Of a stretch of DNA of 64,000 bases, positions 39,574-51,645 are shown piece after piece. The position numbers and the translations under genes are program-made. The stretch covers positions 1 through 64,000 of the forward strand of contig BCHU01000018.1 of NCBI GenBank assembly GCA_001599715.1. Direction: 5' to 3'. The DNA is from Phaeotremella fagi (Eukaryota > Basidiomycota > Tremellomycetes > Tremellales > Phaeotremellaceae). Within the stretch, counting starts at the first letter, position 1. Each line of letters starts with the position of its first letter. Under the pieces are notes generated by a model. That model was not told the origin of the DNA. It worked only from the letters and a program-made list of their open reading frames with translations, and made no database searches.

Positions 39574-39800
39574 GTTAGGGTTAGGATCGTAGTTCTCAGT
39601 CATTGATATTGGAGATTATGGAATTGATAGGTCGTAGTATTGAAATGCAAACGTATTGTTTCAACTTAGTTTCTGGCCGAGAACGGCATGATTTTCTGCA
39701 ACTAACGAGCCATCACAATACTATCAATGACACGAAAATAGAATCAAATTGTTCATCGTCTCAAAACAGCCCGATCGATTCAATATCCATGCATTCACTC

Positions 39801-42800
39801 TCAAGGAGGTCTATCTTTCTTGACAACCCTCAAATTCCAAATATCCCAATCAGCAACGATCAACCTCCCATGTAATCTATCGTTGTCGTCCTCCCTCTGA
39901 GTCCCGGTCTTCACTCTGGGTTGTGCCTTTGGTTTCGGTTTCGGTTTCGGTTTCGTCCCCATAATCTCATTATGATCAACCAACTCAACCCCTATCCAAC
40001 CCCCCTCCCCCTCCCCCTTGCCAACCAAAACCACCCCAACCTGATGATCAACATAGATCATCCCCGTTCTCCCCATCACCTCCTCCTCATCCAAACTAAG
40101 TTGCTGCAGAGGTTCCATCGAAGGTCTAAACAATTGTTTCGGTTGGATAACGGTACCCGTTCCAGCAACGTTCTCTGTTTTGATGTTATCGTCCCCAGAC
40201 ACGTCTTGACCATAGACTAGGACACCTTTATAACCCGCTTTACCGGCTTTCAACAATTTCTCCAAAAAAGTACATCCACCTCTTTGGAGTAACACGATCC
40301 CTTCCCCATCGTTCAAATCTTGACATCCATCATCCCCTATCGTCAACCTTTGGACACCACCGAAATCCCATAACCCCTCGTCCTCCTCACCCTCCCGGGA
40401 TAACCCAAATCCTCGACCGAAAGTTGCCGTAGCTCCTATAGAATGAAGAAAAATCTCTTGTTCATTGCCCTTTTCGTGATCCGCCTCCGAGTGGAATCTT
40501 AAAATAATTTCGGTAACTGGTTGAAAGTCAACCTTCTCTTCTTCACGTTGAGGTAAATAACCGTTCATTTTCGAATCGGTCACTTTGACTTTTGTACCTG
40601 GTCTAACTCTATGTGGGCCGACTAAGAGCACATTTCAGCTCAAGAGACATTATCGTTATAAGCGACCTCGCTCACCGTTCGACACGTCGTAACCTCTATT
40701 ATCCAACCTCCATCTCACACCTAATTTCAACCCATCGACATCGGTGATTATGGTGTCGCCATGGGAATTCTTGAAAACTTTATTAGCCGATGGTGATGAA
40801 TCTTCAGTAGTCGAGTTAACAGTTGTATTGACAGGTGCCAAGATGATATCAAAAGACTATGATTTATAAGTCGTGGATGAAATAAGGCCACTCACAAAAG
40901 TCGGGACTACTGGAACAACACAAAACCCGCTTTCCCACCAATGAACCAATTTCTGATCTTCAACCTTGACACCAAAATCCTTATCACCAAAGACTAAACT
41001 CCTTGCATAATCGTAATCAGGTCGACGTTCAATCCCAACAACCAAACCACCCAAACTCGGTGGTGTGTAAACTGGACAAATTAAATTTTCACCTTTATGC
41101 ATTTCTTTTCTTGATGCTGAAGTTTGTCTTAAATGGGTTATTGGGAGTGACAGTTGATGACCTTCAGTTGTGAATACTTTATTTGACGGTTTTGGAGACG
41201 GGGTGGTATCGAATAAAAGATACAGATACTGTTCATCAGTTTTGTTACACCTAATAACCCACTTTTAAAGTTTCAGATAGTAAAAAACTTTCCATTCGAT
41301 CTTCGAGCTACTGATCAGACGTTGACAACTTGACCCAACTTACATCTCCAGTCATGACATTAGACAAGCTCGCAAATCCACAAGAAGTTTTAACTCTTCT
41401 TTTGATATCATCCAACACTCTTTCGCCGACGCGTAGATAGAAGGGATCTTTCGTAGCCTAAGTGTCAGTCACTATCAACCATATCCACCTACCTTATACA
41501 GATAATAAGTCGATTCAATGAATTCAGGTCTCCCCGGCCAACCAGTCCATTCAACTTTCCTTTCATCGATAGACCAACTCTCAGGTATAGCTGAATACCT
41601 CCTCCATAAATTCCAAAATACCAAATGGGTTTTGATCGCAGATTCTAAATCACCCGTTAGAACTTGGATCGAGGGGAGGAAAGCTGACAAGGAATCTATG
41701 GTGTTTGGGTTTGAAGTGGTGAGTGTACGATAATGGATCGGTCGGTACTATCTGAATTAGCTCGTTAAATCCATTGACTTACGAAAAAACCGTCAGAAGT
41801 CCGAATATGTGTTTGAATAGCGGCATAAGCATCATTAAAGATATCCAAATATGTATCATCATCTTTTCGTCAGATCCTTCAACGTCCGTATGACCTACTC
41901 AAAAGTATCCCAGCTTTCATACCGTATTCAAAGAAACTATCTAGACCAGCTCCAACTCCACTGAATCCAGGTGCGTGCCATTGACCATGACTAACAGCTA
42001 TGGTGTTACCTAGTAGATTATGTGGTGATCGTCGATTCCAAATAGCTAAATAAGCAGCATGAGCTACTTTCTAATGGTCGTGTTAGTCGATCACATTCTC
42101 GAATACATACCTCAAACCTATCATCTCCAGTCAATCTTGATAGAACGGCAAATTCCAGTATCAAACTCCCAGCGCCAGCAGTACCTATCACGTTAGCTAT
42201 GAAGCAAAAGAACATGACATACAAGTTTCAACACTTTCCCCTTTCTCGATCCCATGACGCAGATTAATCCTAGCAAAAGGTAGACCAGTAGGAGTATTGA
42301 AAGCCGGTAACAACCTCGTCCCCAAATCCAACGCCAACTCCAATATCCTCTTTGAATATTTCTTAACATCAACCGAAGCCTCAGTCCCAGATTTAGACTT
42401 TGTCAACCCAAACCCCCAACTCCTCTCGTTATTCGTTATCCCCAAAACTCTAGCCTGTTCAACCGTGTCATCCGGTAAACCATCCAAAAATTGAAAGGTC
42501 GATAACAAAGAGCCTAAAGCTCGGATGGTTAATTCGAAAACTTGGATTTTGACGTTTTGGTCGAATGACAAATTTTTCGTGATTTTTTCTAATGCGCTTG
42601 GTAAAGCTGTTGAATGGATCGTTGGAAGTGACGACAAGACGTCTAACAATGTCATTGAAACGTTGGCATGGATATCGTTGACTCCTATATTGTTGGGATT
42701 GATATCTCGATTCAAAGGTTTACAAGTGAGTGGTCGAAGTTCGTCCTGTTGACTTTGTCAGTTCTAGATCGAAGCGTGGGGTGGAACATACCGCTGGATA

Positions 42801-43002
42801 AGCATATTTCATATAACCCTCGTAACCATGTATAAAGAGCTATAAAAGATTCAATACCAAATCACCAGTGATGTTAACCACTCACCCCCCTCGTCTCCTC
42901 TCTCAACTCATTCCTTCGTTCAACACTCATCCCTTCCACCGAAACCCCCACGAAAATCCAAAATAGACATGCGACTAAACATGCTGGGTATAAGAGAATC
43001 AT
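39801..43002 (-). CDS. GH47 alpha-mannosidase-like protein, EDEM/Htm1 family, with PA-like region
   Basis: ATG at 43002 with signal peptide MILLYPACLVACLFWIFVG; stop at 39801; many exons, about 900 aa. The GH47 domain shows DELRPLTCKPLNRD, DIHANVSMTLLDVLSSL, LPFARINLRHGIEKGES, AGAGSLILEFAVLSRLTGDD, GAGLDSFFEYGMKAGILL, WPGRPEFIESTYYLYKAT, DRMESFLLSETLKYLYLLFD and the calcium-site TTEGH. This order is typical of EDEM proteins, which trim mannose from misfolded glycoproteins in the ER lumen and mark them for ERAD. A protease-associated-like segment (GIVLLQRGGCTFLEKLLKAG, YKGVLVYGQD) follows, as in EDEM3. No KDEL-type retention signal is visible at the C-terminus (VKKDRPP). Internal splice sites are only partly resolved. 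Confidence 0.9.
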
Positions 43003-44115
43003 AAGAAAGAGAAGGTGAGGTAGTGGTAGAGACCAGAAGATGAGGAAACTATCTGGATACCTCGTGATTATATACAGAAAAGAGCGATATTTTGTAGATG
43101 TCGAATGTCATGGTGGAGTTCTATGTGGAGGTGAGTTAAAGTGGCTATAAGGTGTTCTGGTGGCATAAGAGTATGGTTCTAGTAGCGAATACTCCTAGAA
43201 TCTACAATCGATCATTTCTCAATGATTGCATCATATGCTTAATGACGCGGTACTCAGCAAAGTATTTCTGAATTTTATCCATAATTTGTCGGCTGAAAGA
43301 AGATCATGGTCGTTCCTAAAAGAAGTTCCATTCTGATTTCGGCACTGGCTTCCATGAATAAGCCTGCTCAATGACGAGAGAACGATAAATTTGCATATTT
43401 CAATCAATGATGAGAATGCTACATCTCTATACGATGTCAAATCGACTCTCCCACGATTTCCAGCCACGGTTGCAAGTCACTTTAATTCACAGGGAGACCA
43501 ACCAGAAAGCACCGTAGCTCAATGTTCACCCAACCGATCTCAGATCCCAAGATCAAGACCTAAGATGGAATAAACAACGTCCGATCATACGATAAACTAT
43601 AAATCCGTCACCCAGACGACGTGAACCAGTCTAACGTCGCCATTGGAGACCAACGTTAACGACCAATAATTCATGTATGGAGGTGGTAGCGAAGTCCAGT
43701 GGCGTGGCGGTGCGGGAAGATTTCAACGACGCACTGCAAATTCTTTCATTACCAAGTGACAAATGTAATCCTTGGATACTTGTGATAACGTATCTCGGTG
43801 AGAAATGTTCTTGAGCTCTTGGTTGATTCTTGGTACTTGGCATGTGATGGTGTATAAATATTGACGATTAATTCGTTCTTTTCTCATCATCAATTACAAC
43901 TTTCACTTTAGACGTAAAGTGATATTTCTTTAGGAGTCCGGTACTCAACTTGTCTTTTCTTCTTGTTTCTATATTCAACCAGCCTGGAGCTGCTTCACCT
44001 TCGGTTCTCAACTTAATAATTGATTATCAATCTTCTTTTTGGGCTGTTTATTTCTTCAAATTAACGACAATCTCTCCCTGTTGATCAGGTACATTTTTCG
44101 ATTAAAAAGCTCATA
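43003..44115. promoter_or_regulatory. 1.1-kb divergent intergenic region with TATA box
   Basis: It lies between the GH47 start and the secreted-protein start. TATAAATA at 43853-43860 is about 260 bp before the secreted-protein ATG, followed by a pyrimidine-rich leader. Short open frames in 43230-43850 are not protein-like. Confidence 0.55.
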
Positions 44116-45485
44116 ATGTTCTCCAAAACTATTCTCTTCTTCACCCTCTCTGTTATGGCTATAGCAGCGCCAACCAATCAAGGTAAGTGACCAAAAAATT
44201 CATCACGATTATCTACTCACAGTCTTAGGTGGTCAAGGGTACCCTAACAAACGAACTTCAAGCGAAGGAAGTTTCGGTAACAACAACAACAACGGTGTCT
44301 CCGTTGTCGACTTGGGTGGTATCAGCGGTTCAAACTCAGTTCAGGAATTAGGTAGTAGCCGTCGTTGTGAGAGCTTCGATCGATTCGGTAATTGTCAAAG
44401 AGTCGTTGTCGAAGTTGAACAACAAGTTTGTCATCTTGAGAGAATCGAGATTGTTCAACAAAAAGTCGCTATCCTTCGAGAATTGATTAAAAGGTAAGTT
44501 GGATTGTTCTACATATCCTCTGAATCAAAGCAGCATGTTGTGCTCATAAAATTTGATAGAACAATCGTTGAAGAACAATGTACGGTCGAAACAGCAGTGT
44601 AAGTACCCTTTCCATTCCCAACCACCAATCTGACATTCACCAGTCTTATCATCGACAACGCCTCGAACAACATCCGAAGATGGTCTCGCTCCCTTCAATC
44701 AGGCTCAGCATCTTTCAACTCCCACGCCACCGATCTCGGTCAACAAGTCTTTGGAACTTCAGATCAAGCTGAACAATCACAAATCATCTCGAACGCTCCT
44801 GAAGGGACCTTCCAACAAGGTGATATTACAGCTGGACAGAACGTATCCGTTCCAGCTGATTTGGTTGGTAACAACGGAACTCAAGTCGTTAGTGCTGTCG
44901 AGTACGTTTATTTTTTATTTGTCTTGTCTTTACACATTTTGTTAACTGGTTTTTCACCACAGTTCCGCCAACGGTACCGTTTCCGAAGCTGGAAATCAGT
45001 AAGTCTCCTATCTGTACCAAAAAGATAATGACACTGACACATCAATCCCCCTTTCAAGACAAAACTCCACCGAAATCGCCAACGGTGAAGGCCAACAAAA
45101 CGCGACCCAAGTCGAAGGCGAAGGTCAAGCTCAAAACGGAACCGCTGAAGTCGGAGGTGAAGCGTCTGGTCAAAACGCGACGGCGTCGTCGAATGGCGAA
45201 GGTGCTGCTCAAAACGCTACTGAGATCGCTGGCGGTGAAGGACAACAGAACGCTACCCAAGTTGAGGGTGAAGGTCAAGTTCAAAATGGGACCGAAACAG
45301 GGGCGAACGGTGAAGGTGCTCAAAACGCTACTGAAACTGGAACCGCTAATGGTGAAGGTGAACAAAATCCACCTGTTTCTGGCGAAAGCGCTATGAAGCC
45401 AGTTGAAAGAAGATCTGTTCGTAAGTGTTCTCATTGAAGTCAAACTGTTTTTTCGCGTTTATTCACCTGATGATTAGCTTGTTAG
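44116..45485 (+). CDS. Secreted protein with repeated N-glycosylation sequons
   Basis: Signal peptide MFSKTILFFTLSVMAIAAPT, then GGQGYPNKR, an NNNNNG run, a four-cysteine helical region (SSRRCESFDRFGNCQRVVVE, EQQVCHLERIEIVQQK, EEQCTVETAV) and a middle domain. A 110-residue acidic region with no Cys follows, made of imperfect repeats on the theme GEGQQNATQVEGEGQAQNGT. It holds at least eight N-x-T sequons (NST, NAT, NGT), about one per 9-14 residues. Six or seven exons; the last intron is short of certainty and the stop could be at 45437 instead of 45485. NKR and ERRS could be Kex2-like sites. Likely a heavily N-glycosylated wall or matrix protein; family not recognised. Confidence 0.72.
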
Positions 45486-45963
45486 AACGTAAACACCAAT
45501 AGAGATCAAAAATCTCTTGTATGTACAAGGTAAAACAGGTTCGTTCTCGGTATGAAGGTTTTGGTTTGGTCGAGGTTTAGGATTTAATGGGGAGGAAAGG
45601 GGATATATATTGTATTCGATAGATCAACGTAAATCATGTCCATATGCATGGTAGTTTCAATCTCATGAGCTGCATAAAGTGTTTACGAAAAGTTAGGCAA
45701 GAGGCCATCTGTGGATCTACAGTACTCGTATATGCTCGAAGGCTATGATCAACAGAAGGGTACAAGAAGCTACGAATTACTACCAACAAGGGGATCCATT
45801 GCACCACTATTACTCCGACCTGATATCGAAGAATATAATTCCTCCATTCAATGTTATCTCAAGCTCGCCAACAAATCGATTGAAAACCACTTCATCGATG
45901 CATAACCAACTACACCTCCTGATCCACTTAAAAGACCGAACCCCAACCCAGCCCAGCCCACTG
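45486..45963. other. Convergent 3' intergenic region
   Basis: A 478-bp gap between the ends of the sequon-repeat gene and TYR1. Short open frames have no ATG-anchored protein character. A CCCAGCCCAG run lies near 45945-45960. Nothing else is seen. Confidence 0.5.
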
Positions 45964-47639
45964 CTACCTCCTCTGCCCCTGTTGAATAGCCTTAATCATC
46001 TCCCCACCAACTCTCGTAGCTTCACTAAACCTAGGAGAAAAGAAAGTACAAGTTTCCATAAACCTCTTCTGGTAAAGTTCGAAATTACCAAAAGACACAC
46101 ATTCGCTCCAACCCCTAGCGGCGATAACGAATTCAATGTCGTCTGGACGATGGATTTTATCGTTTAAACCGGCTTTGATGGCTTGTTGGAGATGTGTTCT
46201 GGTTCTGAATAGGTATTCGGCGACTCCTAATCGATTTGGTCAGTTACGGTACAAGTGTTAGATTGACGACACTACTCACCTATCCATAACATGAACACTG
46301 GAGTTCCAGCAACTTCCAAATGTTCGAAAGGTTTGATACCCAATTTATGCCAACAATCAACCATCGCCAATAAACTTAAATGTGAATTTGGGTTCTGTTC
46401 ACGAACCGTGGTATCAGGTTTACTACCCAAACTGAATCTATCCAGTATATCTTCAGACAACAAAATCGGGGATCTCCCACTAGCGGTTGAATCACCACCG
46501 TCTTCGTCCCTCTTCCAACCGAAAACACCTTCTCTCGCTTCCCAAACCCGATCGTTCAATTCCTGTTCCCGATTTTCGCACATCAACTTAAATAAATCAG
46601 TTGTTGATAAAGCGTATTGTTGAATCTGGATTTGAGCTGATGGATTCAGTAACGCTAATCCAGCGTAGACGTGCCATTTGGCTGAATAGATTCGAAGGGC
46701 GATGTTGACTTTGACAACTTCGATTCCTGAGACGTAACGTGTTGTTTCCCATGGATAGGCTGCAGATTTTTGCCATGCCGTTCCCATACTAAGGAAGATC
46801 AATATCAAACTCGATCCAAATAATCTCGGACATACCTTAAGAAAGCTGCGTGGGTGACTGCTTGGGTGTTGGCCGTTACCATGTCGTGTTCCTCGTAACT
46901 CAAATGAACATAACGACTTTTGAAACTTCTGAAAACTTCTTCAACCATTTGAACCTTCTCAACGGGACCTCTGTGATGTATGATGATCTATCATGGGTAA
47001 GCAAAACAAGAATTGTAACCTCTTAATTAGATGAAAAACCTACTAAAGGCTGACCCTCGGTGGTGACACTTGGACCATGTAAAGAATGAACACTGACAAT
47101 ATCCACATCCTCCGGTAAATACTTTTCAAAAGCTTCCTTTTCAGGAGCTTTGGTACTAGTCTGACCAGCGACTGTTGCACCGACCTTTGTAGATGGTCCA
47201 TATTCCCGTACGACAGATGAGATGTGTGCGGCTTCGACTGAATAGATGATTAAATCTGATAATCTGGATACAGCGTGTCCGTTTTGGAGAGGTGTGATAC
47301 CGGTTCCTACGAGGATTAGTCAAGGTTAACGGGAGTTAAATACCTTCAAATTCTTTCACTAAAGCATCATATTTCTCTGGTAGATCACAGACATAGATCC
47401 TGTTGGGAGTGGTATTAGATTAATTCTGGATTTGGATATTTTATCCAACTACTTACGTTTCTATACCACCTGCTTTTAATCTTTTAGCATACATCCTACC
47501 CATCTTGAGGAATGTCAGTCGCAGGGCACACTACAACGCTGTGGTCACTCACATCACCCATTCCTATTATACCAATGATAGGTTGAGCCATTGTCGTTGT
47601 GGCCGTCGTTGTCGCTATCGTATCACTCGTTGTCGCCAT
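45964..47639 (-). CDS. TYR1: Prephenate dehydrogenase (NADP+)
   Basis: About 430 aa in about seven exons. It converts prephenate to 4-hydroxyphenylpyruvate in tyrosine biosynthesis. After an Ala/Thr-rich start encoded by ACAACG-type repeats (ATTTATTT), the Rossmann motif PIIGIIGMGDMGRMYAKRL appears across the first splice junction, then IIYSVEAAHISSVV, DIVSVHSLHGPSV, QPLIIIHHRGP, HDMVTANTQAVTHAAFLSMG and a helical C-terminal domain (NIALRIYSAKWHVYAGLALL, SHLSLLAMVDCWHKLGIKPF). These match fungal Tyr1 closely. The first ATG (47639) and a second, 14 codons later at MAQPIIG, are both possible starts. Confidence 0.92.
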
Positions 47640-47934
47640 CGTTGTCGTCGTTGTCGTTACCAAAAGAAGTGATATTAATTAATCGAGTCATTCAAGTCAC
47701 GTGATCAAATATGTCGATGGACAAGATCCGACTCGCGTGGTAGACAAATAACGGAATCAAAATAAAGTCGTCGAACAAAATGCCACATTCAAATAAAGCT
47801 ACAATCTGCGTTAAATTCCCGCGAAACTCCGCTCCTCCAAAAAAGTGCCACATCGAAATTCGTGTCTAGCTCTACCTTTAATTTTCACCTCTTGACATTT
47901 TAGATATTCATCTTATACTCATTTTCATTCAAAA
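47640..47934. promoter_or_regulatory. Divergent promoter of TYR1 and RPL23
   Basis: A 295-bp gap between divergent start codons, with CGTTGTCGTTGTCG-like simple sequence extending from the TYR1 start and a pyrimidine-rich leader (47880-47930) before the ribosomal protein ATG. No gene is seen. Confidence 0.5.
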
Positions 47935-48849
47935 ATGTCAGCAAAATGTAAGTGTTCTCCACGTTCGATTCAGCTAGGATACAGCGTGTCATCTCGTGTC
48001 GATAAGGATTGGATTGGACTGGGTTGGATGGGAATCGATTAAAGGGAGGAATTCGATTCAGAATTGATGGAAGGAGACTTGGTCGTGAGATGGGTGGATT
48101 AGCTGTGAATTATCGATATGGACGAAGTGAGGACCTCTGACGATTATCAACGTATCATTGGAGAGAAAAAGGAACCACCAAGTCGCACGAATTCAGATCA
48201 ACAACATCAACAATCTTTCATTATTTCTTTCTTTCAACCCTACACAAACGATTACCATTTACTGACCAACCCCATCACAGCCGCCGCTACCGGTACAAAA
48301 TTCCGTATGACCCTCGGTCTCCCAGTTGGAGCTGTTATGAACTGTGCCGATAACTCAGGAGCCAAGAGTGAGTAGAATTCCTCTTAACACTCAAAGACCA
48401 AATTTAACGCAACTCCCAAATAGACCTCTACGTTATCGCCGTCGTCGGTTTCGGAGCTCGTCTTAACAGACTTCCAGCTGCCGCTGCAGGTGATATGGTC
48501 ATGGCATCAGTCAAGAAAGGAAAGCCAGAACTCAGAAAGAAAGGTGAATCCGTCTCATCAAATGCAAATCTATCAAATATACTAACAAAAGCATCTAGTC
48601 ATGCCAGCCGTCATCTGTCGTCAACGTAAACCATGGAGAAGAAGGGACGGTATGTTCCTCTACTTCGAGGACAACGCTGGTGTCATTGTCAACCCAAAGG
48701 GTGAAATGAAAGGTTCAGCAATCAACGGACCGTGAGTGACTCATTGCACTATTAAATTTTGATCTAAAACTGAATCCCTTTCTAGTGTCGCTAAAGAATG
48801 TGCTGATCTCTGGCCACGTATCGCTTCTAACGCCGGTACCGTCGTTTAA
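47935..48849 (+). CDS. RPL23: 60S ribosomal protein L23 (uL14)
   Basis: About 139 aa in five exons; the first exon is only MSAK plus one base, followed by a 333-nt intron (47948-48280), a pattern common in fungal ribosomal protein genes. The body [100 protein letters not shown] and [17 protein letters not shown] is near-identical to eukaryotic uL14. It sits at the subunit interface of the large ribosomal subunit. A good anchor for species identification. Confidence 0.98.
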
Positions 48850-49339
48850 GTGATGTAGTCAGTACGAGAGAGGACGGGGTGTACGATGATGCACGATTGA
48901 TAATCCATTTCCATGTTTTTCATGTTTAGCCAGCGGGTTAAGGGGACGATTGGATGATACTAAATCGTTGTTACTGATGGGAACTTTGGAATTACTAGAA
49001 AAGTGTTCGAATATAATTCAAATAAATTCCTTCAAGTTCAACCGATACGCCAAAGAAAAGGAGGATTTTCGTTTGAAGTCTTCAACAAGAAACAGAACCA
49101 CCTCAAGTCAAAAACGAACAGAAGACAACAAACGATCCGAAAACTGGAGATAAACAGTACATCAAGCATATTTATCAAGAACAGGATTAGTTATGTTTAA
49201 TGAATTAAGTCTAGAAACGTATCATCCAAAAGAACTCCATCCTCAAATCGGTGCCCTATACTCGCTTCTAACGTCTCCAACTGCTTTGATCGGCAACTGG
49301 ATAGAAATGATCTATTAAAATACCCATTAATTGATTTTT
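48850..49339. other. Convergent 3' intergenic region
   Basis: A 490-bp gap, A-rich, between the 3' ends of RPL23 and the microexon-rich gene. No gene-like open frame is seen. Confidence 0.5.
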
Positions 49340-50772
49340 CTAATTCTCATAAGTCGTGAAGAGAGAAGACATACCCATATCATCGTCAAGATCCAAAGCA
49401 CGTTTCTTGCGTCTCCACCACCACAAACCACCGACCACTGTGATGATAGTAAAAGCGACAACGATGACCGTGACACTAACAGCTACCGCAGTACTCCTAG
49501 CAAAGAGTAAGTCAAGCCATCCTTCAAAAAAGCATCCAAAATAGGAACACACGAATTACTCGAAGCTGAGGTTGATGAAGAAGTACTGGAAGCCGCTAGA
49601 CCAGGTCCGATATCCGGTGTCCCAGTGGTCTGAATCTCGTTCATGATAGAATAAGAAGTTGCAACACCACCTTGGGCAAGTGTCGCTTCTTGTCCAATGG
49701 TGATTGGAGGTGTTGGCGTTGCAATTTGAGTATCTTTTGTACCAGTTTTCACTGCTGAGCCTGTTCCAGAACCTGTTCCAGAACCAGAACCTGAACCTGA
49801 GCCTGTCGAAGCAGGTGCTGACGGTGAAGAAGTTGGATTAGATTTCGTCGTCGCTACCCCAGCAGTAGCCGCAGCCGTCGTACCATTCGGCGAAGCCGTA
49901 GTCTGCGTCGCAACAACTGAACTAGGATGTCTAAAGAAATCATAAAAATCAACCTCCTTTGTCCTCTATCCAAGGATGAATGAAACGTACAAAGTCCCTG
50001 TAACACTGACGAAATCAATATCCAAAAAAGTATTCGTAGGACTGGCCCCGACATTCTTAGCGTTCTCGTTGGAGATTTTTAAAGAATGTTCACCCTGACT
50101 GAGACCTGTTGACGAAAATAGGACGGCAGGGATATCGTCGGTTTGGTTGAAACCGTTGAAGAACGCTGGTGTTCCTGCGTCTATTGAGATTCCGTATATT
50201 CCCTGGGAAAGGTTAATTTCCAACATCACGGACTAGGTGTATCTTTGCTTACGTGACTGAACGAAGACAGTCAGTGAATGAATTTAGGCAGACACTCCAC
50301 TCACTTTAATCTCTTTCCCCCAAAAATCGAAATATCAGTTCCAGTCCAGTAAACCATTAGGAAATCTCCCTAACCACAATTGTCAGGAGGGTGATTGGTT
50401 GAAACGATTGAAGATCAACTTACATCTGACGTCGAAGAATGACTAGATATCAAGTTGAATCAGCATTGAGCAGAAAGGGATCAATCGTAGCAAACGTACA
50501 AAGTCTATGTGTGATATTTCAGTATTCAACCCAATCCAATTAAAAGAATAACTGACCTTATTGAAGTACTCTACGATGAATCCATCACCTACAATATCTA
50601 ATCAGACATTTCATCAATCCCAAAAGCAGTACATACCGTTATGAACCGTGGTCCTACAAACAGATAAATCAGTTAACCGAAGTGAAAGGGGGGTGGGGCT
50701 GGCTGGATATACCACTTACCATGAAGAACCTGTAAAAAAGAAATTCGAATTGGAATCGTCGAAAACTGACAT
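49340..50772 (-). CDS. Microexon-rich single-pass membrane protein with carbohydrate-binding-like ectodomain
   Basis: ATG at 50772, stop at 49340, about ten exons, several tiny: 17 nt (50637-50653), 32 nt (50557-50588), 5 nt (50500-50504) and 19 nt (50424-50442). Together they read SSWTTVHNGDGFIVEYFNK then TFHSSTSDGDFLMVYWTGTD, a jelly-roll pattern with FNGF and the segment IYGISIDAGTPAFF. This matches the ectodomain of many basidiomycete membrane proteins. A Ser/Thr/Gly linker (STGSGSGSGSGTGSGTGS) leads to the transmembrane helix VAVSVTVIVVAFTIITVVGG, then WWWRRKKRALDLDDDMGM and a short cytosolic tail. No classical signal peptide is seen, as the start MSVFDDSNSNFFFTGSS enters the domain directly. 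Ligand unknown. Confidence 0.75.
50500..50504 (-). other. Predicted 5-nt microexon
   Basis: ACTTT flanked by an acceptor ATAG and a donor GTACGT on the minus strand. Only its inclusion keeps the reading frame between the 32-nt and 19-nt exons; omitting it leads to a stop in the next exon. Confidence 0.6.
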
Positions 50773-51039
50773 GATGTGAGTATAGTCGATAAAATCAGAA
50801 ATAAACAAGAAGATGGGTAAGTAAAAAGGTATAAAATGGGGAATCAACGCAGAGTTTTATCCACGATCCATTCCTTTCTTCTCAAAGTTAGGATGGTACC
50901 ATTACTACCCAAGGGATCAACTGTGTAAAGGACGGTCCAAAAAAGAGAATCTCCCAGTGACAGCACAGTTAGTTCAAAGGCAACTTCCAGAGGTTATGAA
51001 AGGTAGAAACGAGGGTCCTGGAAGGGATACAGGGTTACA

Positions 51040-51395
51040 TCATGAGGGCATTACATTTGGTGAAGCTAGACTACCAGCTGCCATTTCGTTTGATATTCTT
51101 TCCTATGGGGGGTTAGTAGGTGAGAAAGAATACAGTAAGCCAGTACATACAGCTTCAGCTTTTTCCAGTCTCTATAGATACATTATCAATAAAAATCGAT
51201 CGAGCGATGGAAACTGCGAACTCACCTCTGCGGCTCTTGCTTTCCTAACAGTATGTCCTTGAGCAACTAACACCCCACCGTAAACCTTTAAAATTCATCA
51301 GTTAACGACTCCACTAAGTCATATAAACCTACACATCCAGCTACTGATGTCAAGACAGCAGTTCTTTGAAGTATATCTGCTATTGATAAAGGCAT
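51040..51395 (-). CDS. Small membrane protein, COX14-like
   Basis: About 68 aa from four exons, including one of 21 nt (encoding RLEKAEA). The N-terminal region MPLSIADILQRTAVLTSVAG and CVYGGVLVAQGHTVRKARAA forms one hydrophobic helix followed by a basic, then heptad-like charged tail, ending LASPNVMPS. Size and layout resemble COX14, a small inner-membrane factor for Cox1 translation and cytochrome oxidase assembly. With so short a protein this is suggestive only. It is divergent from the small gene at 51646. Confidence 0.55.
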
Positions 51396-51645
51396 TTTGG
51401 TAATTGTTCTTGAGTGAAATTTAAGTGATGAAATCTGAAATTAAGATCGAAAGAAATACCACGTGGTAGATGTTAGAAAGTTAAGAAATTTAAGAACGAT
51501 CATCTAACATTTACTTTTCGTTCAGCATCGAAGCCATAACTAAGACGACCTAGGGAATTATTTAGAGGAGGCCCCAAAATCACAGACTCATAAGAAACAA
51601 GTAATCAATCCAGCCCATCGAAACCAACTTCCCCCAATTCCGACG

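Noticed and set aside
45054..45443. Minus-strand 129-codon frame opposite the sequon repeats
   Set aside because: It is a shadow of the repetitive coding sequence on the plus strand, with no start context or splice support.
47948..48280. Possible snoRNA in the long first intron of RPL23
   Set aside because: Ribosomal protein introns often host snoRNAs, but I saw only a weak C-box-like TGATGG and no convincing C/D pair or H/ACA fold.
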